This document shows, piece after piece, positions 55,427-64,000 of a DNA stretch of 64,000 nucleotides. Both the position numbers and the translations under genes were made by a program. The stretch is from Zygnema cylindricum (Eukaryota; Streptophyta; Zygnematophyceae; Zygnematales; Zygnemataceae). Location of the stretch: contig JBBHKE010003354.1 of NCBI GenBank assembly GCA_037447655.1, positions 1-64,000 of the forward strand. The letters are read 5' to 3'. Each line of letters starts with the position of its first letter. Position 1 is the first letter of the stretch. Below the pieces are notes generated by a model. That model was given only the letters and a program-made list of their open reading frames with translations. It was not told the origin of the DNA and did no database searches.

Positions 55427-56846
55427 GAGACAAAGTAACCTCTGAAATCGTTAATTTTTTTTGAAAAATTCTGACAATTCTTTCAAATTGCGTGGCGGAG
55501 CCCGGGAATGACGGACACCATCCACTTACGTCAAAATTTTCCATTGGTAAATTTGAAGTTCGATTCACAAAACGACAATCTCTCGGTAAATATTTTATTG
55601 CATAACGAGACAAAGTCGCTTGTGGTATGATAAACAAATACGTGGCAAAAATATATCCGTTGATATAGCAGATTCTATCCTTTTCCCCCCTAAAATGCTA
55701 CAGTAATGTACGGTAGTTATTCCATGGTGACGATGTTTTCTCGGATAAGAGTATGCGTTAGAGAATCTTTTGCTATAAAGTCTTTCCGCAATCTTTGGAT
55801 CCGATATAATTCGTACATGACAGCGCGACATGACGAACAAAAATCGTCATTACCATTTGCGAATCTTTTTGATGTTATGATTTGATTCGCAGGGACGTGG
55901 CGCTCGCCTGCCGTTTCGTCACAATGACGCGCTTTGAAAGGGCAGCTGTGCCTCTTTGGTGACACGTCACACAGTCCTTTATGCCTCAAACGAGACGGTC
56001 CGTAGCCATTTTGGACTTTAGTGCGAACCTCAGGCTGCACGTAGATCCAATAAAATCTTGTACTGCATTCGGTGGAGGTTTTATCTTCTAAAGAAAATTA
56101 CAAACACCGAATATTCCTTCTACTGAGCACCACAGTGCTTAATCATTGAACCACCAGCTCATAAATACGACAAAGGATTTGTAGAAGGATACTGGATCCG
56201 CTCGGGTCAATTCTTGTCCTTCAGAGCAGACAAGTTTGAAAATGCAGCTGTCATTTGTCGGTTGTAAACTTGATTTGGCCTGTCGGGCGGCTAGAAATGC
56301 CACGTTGTCGTCTTGCACGCCCGCTTGACAGAAAATTCACACGTTGCCTCGTTTTTGTGCTTCACCTGCTCGATCCAATTTTCCGGTCATTATTGCAAAA
56401 GGGGTCTTTTTGCTCATTGACCACCTTTTGAAGGCCATGCAGTGACGCGTGTATTGTTTTTATCAATTGTGAAGTTTTGCAACGACTCATCACATATTCT
56501 AGGGACGTGGCGACAAACCGACCTACAAGAGAATCCACGAGTAGTTTGACGGGCGCGGAAACTGACGACTTTAAGCGCCACGTTTAGCTATATTGACCTC
56601 ATTCACATTATGCCACGACTGCGTAAAATAGACAATGGTAGATTTGTAACTTGACCCTTCAGTTAACATTTCTCGTCGAAACAAAAGGAAAACAAAGGAA
56701 GCGTGACAAGATAATCTGACAAAGATTTGTTGATGGATTCTGGCTGATTTGCATCCACCCTGTCTCCAGGCTCATGGCTTGGCTTACGTGTAAAGTATTC
56801 ACTGTGGTATGAAGTGGCAATTATTCTATTTACGGGGTATTGAATG
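55427..56846. other. Intergenic DNA
   Basis: No gene or repeat recognised. Two minus ORFs at 55595-56040 overlap in different frames and show no family motifs. Confidence 0.45.
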
Positions 56847-57883
56847 TGTAAAAATTAAAGGCTATTTTAGTATTTTCTAGGTTTTGTAAAATGCAGAAAA
56901 GAAGCAGAGGCAATCTGCCTCTAACTCCTCTCTCCAGCTCCCACACTTGTCGCAGTCACTGAAAGTTGGAGAGGGAGATAGAGCCATGGCCGCCTATGCT
57001 ATCCAGACGGGGAAAGACATTAGATTGGTAGAATTACCAAAATAGATATTGACACACTGAAGATTTGAACCTGGTACCTGCCGTCCGTCAGAGCTGTCGG
57101 TAGTCGATAGCCTTAGTCAATTAGACTAGGATCAAGGTTATACGATATAGGGTTTGATAATTACATAAATATGTACAAGTAGGCTATTCATTTAACGGGA
57201 TATTGGGACATAGATACAGTTGGTAATGTACGGCGTACGGAACATCCGAAATGGATACCGCATACTTTGTTTCGTAGGCGAAACAAATATCGCGCAAGTA
57301 TTTATGACGGCTACGATTGAAATCCGGTTTAATCGGACGGACGCGAAGCATGCCGAGATCGCGAGAAAGGTTTTTCGGCGGTTTGCGGTCAATGTCACAT
57401 CGATTGACACGTGGCACAACCATATTGGAATACGACATCTCAGGGGATTAGAGGAACGAATTCAAAATTGACATGTGTCGACTTGTTGGCCATGTCGTAC
57501 AATGGCCGTACAGAAAAGTACACACGACACCTGTACCATTCTGTACGATACAGTATTATGATTGGTGCCGTACTTCAGTAGATACAGTTTTAGAGAGAGA
57601 TAAGACTTAGAAAAAATTGATAGATTGGACCCTCTCTCCCAAAGAGAATCTGTACAAAAGGTCAACTTTGACCCTTCGTAACTTACTGCTCAGGGGAGAA
57701 AATTCAGAGATTCTTTTTGCTATCAACACAGGGGAGACCTACCTTCACAAGGGTGAAGTTGGTCAGAGTTTTTCTTTGCCATGGTGGCATTTATTCTTGC
57801 TGAAACACAAAGGGGTCAAGGTTATCCTAGAGGCTTCGTGTGAGCTACCTACTCTGAGGACCTATAGAGGTCTCAGTGTTGCA
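56847..57883 (+). repeat. Solo copia LTR, A/B family, plus strand (1037 bp)
   Basis: Starts TGTAAAAATTAAAGGC, ends GTGTTGCA, flanked by GAATG (56842-56846) and CAATG (57884-57888), a 4-of-5 target duplication. It aligns in reverse along the full LTR of element B (CCCACACTTGTCGCAGTCACT, TTTATGACGGCTACGATTG, GGTCAACTTTGACCC). No internal region, so formed by LTR-LTR recombination. Confidence 0.88.
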
Positions 57884-58066
57884 CAATGTACACGTATGTA
57901 GCTGCCACCATACTTGAGAACAGTCTGCATGGGAGCAATAGCTTCGCCTATGCGGAAATAAATAGCGTTGAATGTTCAATGTTAGCTCATGGGTGCTTGG
58001 AGAACCTTGATCGATTTCGTAAAGATGTTTAAAAAATAATGATAATAAAGGAAATCTTTTATCTTA

Positions 58067-58806
58067 GGGTAGAATTCCATTAAGCGGTCCCATTAAATTT
58101 ATAGAAAATTCTAATGGCAGCGTTTACTGGAAGACTATTCCATTTTGTCGGGCCAGTAACAAACCTTCCTTAATTATGATTGGCGCCACGTAGGTTAGAG
58201 TCCAGATTTAAAAATATTAAAGAAAATCTTCAAACGGAAAGTTAGAACAAAATATATGTACGACGAGAGGTAGTTATTGATTCGTACGTAAAGTTTGCGG
58301 TCGAATTTTTGTTTTGAAAATGGAAATTTAAATTTCGAACCAGAATGGCATAAAGACGCCGCAAACTTTGAAGGTCGCTGCAAACTTTGAATGTCGGTGG
58401 ATGTCTAACGGAGCGTGCAAAAATATTTTCTGCTCACCTACATATAGCGTGGCAGGCGGCACATGGACCGTACCACGTAGGCATATGACCTATACGACGT
58501 GTAGACCTGTGATCGCTTATTCAAAGCGGATATTTTTTTGCTTTTTCACGTGTACCGATGGTACACATCTTATTATCGTACAACTCTCCTTGCGAGGAGA
58601 GTATCGTCACACTGGATGATGTGCGCGATTGCTTCGCGGATCTGAAAAAGTGGAATATCCAACGGCCAGGAATTACGCCTACATCATTGGAGCCTCCCGA
58701 CAAGTTTCCAGAAACGATATTTCGTCTAACGGCGTGGTACGAATATGTACAAACTTGTAGGGCGTCCAGTAATGAACCACACTTTTCGTCTAATGGAATT
58801 ATACCC
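58067..58806 (+). mobile_element. M2 transposon copy e (740 bp)
   Basis: Ends GGGTAGAATTCCATTAAGCG and TAATGGAATTATACCC, with TTA on both sides (58064-58066, 58807-58809). Abuts copy d, sharing the TTA. Confidence 0.85.
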
Positions 58807-58809
58807 TTA

Positions 58810-59660
58810 GGGTGGCGTTCCATCAGAAAATTCTACAATCGTATGGCCAACATTACAGGATGCTACATTTTGAACGATGTTCTATCGCGTAGAGTCTGTT
58901 ATCTCCGTGCTCAAAATTAAATGGTACCACGTAGGATAAGATCGTATATTGAAAATCGTCAAATATTTTTCTCACCGACCAACTTCAACTTGAAATCATC
59001 ATTTGCGTACCATGAACGTGCGGACCAGGGCATCGTACAACATAATATTTGTACTCTTTGCAAACGCCTTGTCAGATACCAACTCATTTTTTTAGGGTTT
59101 TTGACTTTTTTGTTTTTTCGTGTGACGAATGAGCGCTGCCACAAATAGTGTGAGGAATGGGAGCTAACAAAAATAGCGTGACAAAAGTTCGTTACGAGAT
59201 TACTTTTGTCATTTCGGTTAGGATTTTTGAATGGACGTATCATGTGCAAAATTTTTAGATTTCCGTTGGTTACCGTCTTGACACGTATGTTCATTATCCA
59301 ACGTGTCGCTGCTCAAATTTTTCTGTAAATGGTGATGTACCGCGATGGTGACGAGGTACATTACCATTTACATAAACTTTCAAAGCGAATGCTTCGCGAA
59401 AACAAATCCAACGGTCATTGTTACCTCCCAGACCTTTGGAGAATTTTGGCAAGATTCTGTAATGATGTTCGCTAATAAAAACAAAATAAGCGGTACGAAA
59501 TGGTACGAATAGGCGCCGACTTCTGTAAACTACCCCACTTTTCATTTGATGGAATGATATAATGCGGCATGAAACGAAAACATACAAAATCCATGTAATG
59601 CGACATGAGACGAAAACATACAAAATCCGTTAAAGTACCCCATGTTTTCGCTGATGGAAG
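58810..59660 (+). mobile_element. M2 transposon copy d
   Basis: Left end GGGTGGCGTTCCATCAG directly after the shared TTA. The right end is either near 59563 (TTGATGGAATGATATAAT) or at 59645-59660 (GCTGATGGAAGTTCAAC), with a 34-bp tandem duplication CGAAAACATACAAAATCC between the two candidates. Confidence 0.7.
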
Positions 59661-61094
59661 TTCAACATAAACGGACAGTAACTACTAATGCGTCTGGCTG
59701 ATGTCGACGGACGAACGTTTTTTTAACAACGTTGGAGACGACGAATTTCACGAGAAAGTAATTCAAAAAACTCTCTAGGCCGCAAACGATCTAAGATAAA
59801 ATTGCGGAAGATAATAAAACGGCCTAACGTACAACAAATGGTACATATCTAATGGGATCATTAAATTAGGTTATTGAAAATTTTCAGCTGTGGGATTTGA
59901 AAATTTTAATTGACTTGATTTAAGATAAAATAAGCCCACTTTGACTCCCGTGAAATTCTAAAAAACAACGTGACGCTATAGATAACTTTGTTTTGATGAC
60001 GGGCTAAGATGTTTGGTTGTTTGGGGGTTGCTTTAGCTAGGTCTCTCCGTACTTGTCGTCGTCGGCATTCTTTCAAGAGGAGAGGCCTTTGTTGTCCTCC
60101 CTCTCTTATATTTGTACATCATTACCATTTATCTATGACTCTACAACAAGTGCAAGTTTTTTCCCTCTTTTGACTTGCTATTGCTATTATGGATCGTCGA
60201 CGTGTTTGGAAACTCCCTCTGTATACAAAGTCAAGCTTAAGGGATTTTGAGGGTCGCCTTTAGTATTTCTTTAGCTATTTCAAGGTTAGACTAGGTAGTT
60301 TTTGTTTTCGGGTGCACTTTGTTTTGTTTTTTCACTTGTGGTTCATTCCAACGATGTTTGTTTTCTTGCCCCTATTTGTGTGCTAGTTTATTTCGTCTTT
60401 ATTTTTCTTTTAATTTCCTTACACCCATGTTCTATTTGTCAAATTTTTTTTTTCTAATGTATTCAGATGGTTTTATAATCGTGATTTCTTAGTGAATTTG
60501 TACAGTCCATGTCTTTCACATGGGCTTATATTAGTCATTGAATGATATAATGTGAGTGTATATGTTAAATATCCAAATCAATTGCATTATTGGCTAAATC
60601 CAGTAACATTTGAATTTCTGGAAGGCAGCAACCTCTTTGATACATATCAATTCAAGAAATGATTAAGTTATTACTTTGAAGGACTAAAATTCAATACATA
60701 GCCGCCACTGCAAAAAAAAAATGTCAATGTCGACGTCGCACTATTGTTTGCGAAGAGTGTGACTTTACGTCACGTTGCACATTTTGTTTCGTTTAGTTTA
60801 AAATGTTACTTTTGTGTGGGTACGTTTCTATACACGGTTTGTTTTGTTTTGTTTCATTCGAGTTAAGTTTTTAGTACGAGACTTCTAGAATTTTTGTTTC
60901 ACGCCGTTCCTTAATTTTTGTTTTTCCCAATTTTGGAATCATTTATGCGGCTAATTTAAACAGCTTGCTTGTGATTGAGTAATTTTAAGAACAGTTAATG
61001 TATATTTGTCTGTAAAAGGGGACAAAGTACACCACAACACACCCCAATGCACAGCGAAGAGACTCGAAGGATCTCCTCGTAGCAACAGCAACAG
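59661..61094. other. Intergenic DNA, T-rich
   Basis: No coding signal. 60300-60500 is T/G-rich and ends with TTTTATAATCGTGATTTC, similar in style to 42700-42735. Confidence 0.4.
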
Positions 61095-62887
61095 TGCACA
61101 ACACACACGGATAAGGGTTGAGCTTTATTATTCGGAAGAAGATTACAAGTTGAAAGTTTGCTACGAAGGTTTTCCCAAAAGAGTCTATTGTTGACTAGGT
61201 TTACTACACTATTTAAACTAATCAGCTGTTAGTCAACTAGGTACTATCCCTATGTATGTTGTTCTTTGGTCTAAAATAGACCGCAGAAGCGACCCAAACT
61301 ATCATGCAAAAAGCTAAGCAAAAATAGGTCGACGAACAATCATTTGAAATGCATCCTCCATATGCGTACACAGACGCAACAAACAACATTTAGGGTTTCA
61401 TGGAATAATCAACATAAATAAACCCTATGACAACATCTAAGGTTTGATGGAATAATCAACATAAGCAAACCCTAGGACAAATGCATAAATAATGCATATC
61501 AAACAAACATAAAATAACATAAATAAATAATAACAAAAAGAGTGCAATCTCACATAAACATTAGATAAACAAAAGTATATCAATAAACATATTACTCAAA
61601 TGCATGACCTAATCGGCAACCCTAAAAGTCTACATCTTCGGTCCCCACTTTACTAACCAGCATTGATTATTATTCTAATGAAGCTCAAATCTATATATAC
61701 ACTTGTGAGCTGTTAACAAATCACTAAGTGTCAAAATAACCAACGTAAATTACGTAACTGTCATTAAATCCTATTTACGCATAATAACCTTTTAGTAAGA
61801 GTAAACTAATCGTAAGCGTACACCTGAAAGTCAAGCAATCGTAAGCGTACACTTGTCTGCAAATACGACACATAAAGACACACAATTAAACTGTCGATAT
61901 CCTCATTGATCACCTAAAATATAACTATTTTAATCAACACTAAATCATTAATTCAAATAAGACAAAACATTGATGCTTCAAATATTTACACCGACGCATC
62001 CAAAAATCCGCGTCATAAGTGACAACTTGCTTAGTCACTTGTCGATAAGTCCACGTAGTGAACCGACATCGCATATGTACGGTCCACTAGATAATGCGTC
62101 ATTAAAGATAATGAGATCCCTTGAAAATATCGGTAGACGACATTCGCCCTCCACGTGTACCATGACCAACTTGCCGAAATCAATTCGTACGATCTAATTC
62201 TGTCCGTACCGAAATCACGTACTTCGTCATAAATGCGCCTTGTCGCATTTAAGGTACACGTCATTTTCGATAAATGCATGTCGCAATAAGCGACAACTTA
62301 AAGTACACCTGTCTAATACGACGCTCCGTACCGGCGGCGTCCCATGTAATAAATGTCACCTGTCGCATTATGTTTCGTACGTGCGACGTACAATTTTACG
62401 ATTTTACATACTTCGAATATCATACATCGGATCGTTTCGCGATCCGCCGTCCATTTCACTTACGCGAACCGTACTTTTACATATGATTGTTCGCGTCACT
62501 CAATTCGTACTTCCGTACGTCGAACTTCAATTAATTTCACTTCTCCCTTAACCCGAAAATGCATTCGTGCCACCACATTAATTTCGGTAAATACGTACGC
62601 ACGAAAACACGCGCACGCAAGTACGAAACTGAATCTTCCAAAACAACAATGTATACGTGGACCTTCTCGGTCAACCACGATGTATCCAACTATCTTCTAG
62701 AACAATGTAGTCAAATCTACATTCTGCGGCGTTGCTATACTGCTACGCTGCGTTGCTATGTTAGAATACTAAGTTGCTACGTTGCTATGTTGCTCTACTT
62801 TGGCGTCGCAGCTGCGCTGCTCTCGAACCGCAACTACCGCATCCTTGTCTTTAACAATAGTGTACAATTCTCTGTAACCCTGATACA
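61095..62887 (-). repeat. Possible 3' LTR of element F
   Basis: In sense it would start TGTATCAGGGTTACAG after a purine run GTGGGAGGCAC (62888-62898) and end TTGTGCA with an AATAAAGCTC polyadenylation-like signal 35 bp before the end. A 47-bp tandem pair (61383-61429, 61430-61476) lies in it. No second copy is visible to prove the limits. Confidence 0.35.
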
Positions 62888-62994
62888 GTGCCTCCCACTA
62901 AGGATTTAGCGTCCCGCTAAACCTCATTTACTCAAGGGAACCGGAGTTGCTAGAGTATCCCGTATGTCTCCTCACGATACTCCTCGAATTCTTA

Positions 62995-63486
62995 TCACAG
63001 AGTGTCCAATTGACTTTGGAGCTGCTCACATTGAGTCTCCAGCAGCGCAATGTGATGGTTCGCCGCTGCCAAGCGTCTCCGGGTGATTCGCTCCCGAACT
63101 TGGTCCTCCTCTACCTCTGGTGCAGCTGCTTGTGCTTCTGGTTGCGGCGGAATGGCCGGCGGTGCAGGTGCTTCTGGTGCCCATATTTGGGGAGCTTTGG
63201 GTGCTTTGATTTGTTGTGCTCCATCTATTTCCTCATCCGCCGGTTCCCACCAAGGTACCTTCCTCAATTTGAAAGAAACGTGTTTCATGGCAACTCGAGC
63301 CCGCTGCAAGGAATTCTTCAATATATCTAAAAGATTGACATTCTCAAAATGTGTCTCCACCATATCCGCCCAGTAAACATACTTATCCCCGGAAAAGATA
63401 GGAATTCTTGATGACAGGCCCATAACCTGTTGTTCTACAACCACCGGTGCAGGTGGAGGAGCAGCAGTAGTAGTAGAAGTAGACAT
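62995..63486 (-). CDS. Element F gag-like ORF (163 codons)
   Basis: MSTSTTTAAPPPAPVVVEQQ, then VMGLSSRIPIFSGDKYVYWA and FENVNLLDILKNSL, the N-terminal gag domain seen in A and C; after that a proline/alanine/glutamate-rich segment and a C-terminal coiled coil (LAAANHHIALLETQCEQLQS). It lacks the RNA-binding knuckle and ends at a stop. The ATG at 63486 would be inside the 5' LTR if the LTR ends at 63428. It could be a truncated gag of a non-autonomous element. Confidence 0.6.
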   Translation of the reverse strand: MSTSTTTAAPPPAPVVVEQQVMGLSSRIPIFSGDKYVYWADMVETHFENVNLLDILKNSLQRARVAMKHVSFKLRKVPWWEPADEEIDGAQQIKAPKAPQIWAPEAPAPPAIPPQPEAQAAAPEVEEDQVRERITRRRLAAANHHIALLETQCEQLQSQLDTL

Positions 63487-64000
63487 GATACAGTCTTAGA
63501 AGCTATCAAGAATCCTACCAAATAGTTGTTCTTAAGTGCTCACCAATTCTTATACAAGCATCCAAACCTTACAAAACTCTATCAGAATATAGAGTAGCAT
63601 AAACAGTGACAACTCCCAAAGTTATAGCAGATTTGACCCGACAACACTCAAGATATAATACTCAGAAGTTTCCCAAAAACTGTCTGCAGTTTTACTACTT
63701 GGAAGTCTGGATACATAACATGTTCTTAGTCCTAAGTCTTATACTGGTGTTGAACTGATAATACAAGTGTACTTGAGTGGTACGTCAAACCACCAAGCTA
63801 CCACTAATCTTAGCTACCACTAAGCTATCAATAAGCTACCACTGAGCTATAATTAAGCTACCACTGAGTTACCCACTAAGTTACCACTGAGTTACCCACT
63901 AAGTTGACTAGAATCGTATCTATCGCAGTTGCTCTATTCTGTATAGAATCACATTAAGAATATTAGAGGCTGCGTTATCCATACGGACCATATCAAATAT
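63428..64000 (-). repeat. Possible 5' LTR / leader of element F, running off the window
   Basis: By analogy with C (LTR begins TGTTGTTCTGAG on the plus strand) the LTR would start at TGTTGTTCTAC (63428). At 63796-63905 there is a minisatellite of TAAGCTACCACTGAG / AGTTACCCACTA units. The other LTR end is outside the window. Confidence 0.35.

Noticed and set aside
55595-56040. Two minus ORFs of 81 and 107 codons
   Set aside because: They overlap in different frames with no motif, start context or homology that I recognise.
58558-58920. 120-codon plus-strand ORF
   Set aside because: It crosses the junction of two M2 transposons and includes their terminal repeats, so it is a chance frame.

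Overview
This window looks like nuclear DNA from a green plant or streptophyte alga. It has a spliced MTR4-type RNA helicase gene closest to plant MTR4/HEN2, leucine-rich repeats encoded by 72-nt exons, degenerate TTTAGGG telomere-type arrays, Ty1/copia elements and many MITE-like transposons. AT content is high and no bacterial gene organisation is visible. I cannot name the species. The only clearly cellular gene is on the left; the other ~48 kb is mainly mobile DNA.

Region 1 (1-16110, minus strand) is one gene, the exosome-associated DExH helicase MTR4. Fourteen exons were placed to the base with consistent GT..AG borders and reading frame, and a fifteenth (exon 13) only tentatively. The gene starts at 15912 behind a TATA box and runs off the left edge with roughly the last 90-100 codons missing. 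Nearly every intron holds its own tandem repeat, several of them made of duplicated exon edges or splice sites. Intron 8 carries two plant-type LRR exons on the opposite strand.

Region 2 (16912-37850) is a four-level nest. A decayed non-LTR reverse transcriptase pseudogene (plus strand, 16912-17634 and 36579-37850) is split by copia element B (17640-36573, target duplication TCGTC). An LTR of B is split by copia element A (17926-30353, TTATC/CTATC). The reverse transcriptase of A is split by copia element C (20852-26449, CTTAC). A, B and C are all on the minus strand and broken. LTR divergence falls from outer to inner, in agreement with the nesting order. Next to the LTRs of A and B lies a site complementary to the anticodon stem-loop of initiator tRNA-Met, suggesting half-tRNA priming as in Drosophila copia; this site also lies inside the gag reading frame.

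Region 3 (37850-61000) is dense in small DNA transposons. M1 has TA target sites and CACCG.. ends, M2 has TTA sites and GGGTG..CCATCAG ends, and M3 has TTA sites and GGGTGCGTCTCT ends. Some are nested in each other with readable empty sites. Also present are a minus-strand gag-bearing retroelement with its 5' LTR (E, 45740-48948), a truncated plus-strand copia pol (D, 49045-51535), a copia solo LTR (56847-57883), a two-copy repeat M4 and a tRNA-like pol III module.

Region 4 (61000-64000) holds part of another minus-strand copia-like element (F) with a short gag-like ORF at 62995-63486; its 5' LTR appears to run off the right edge.
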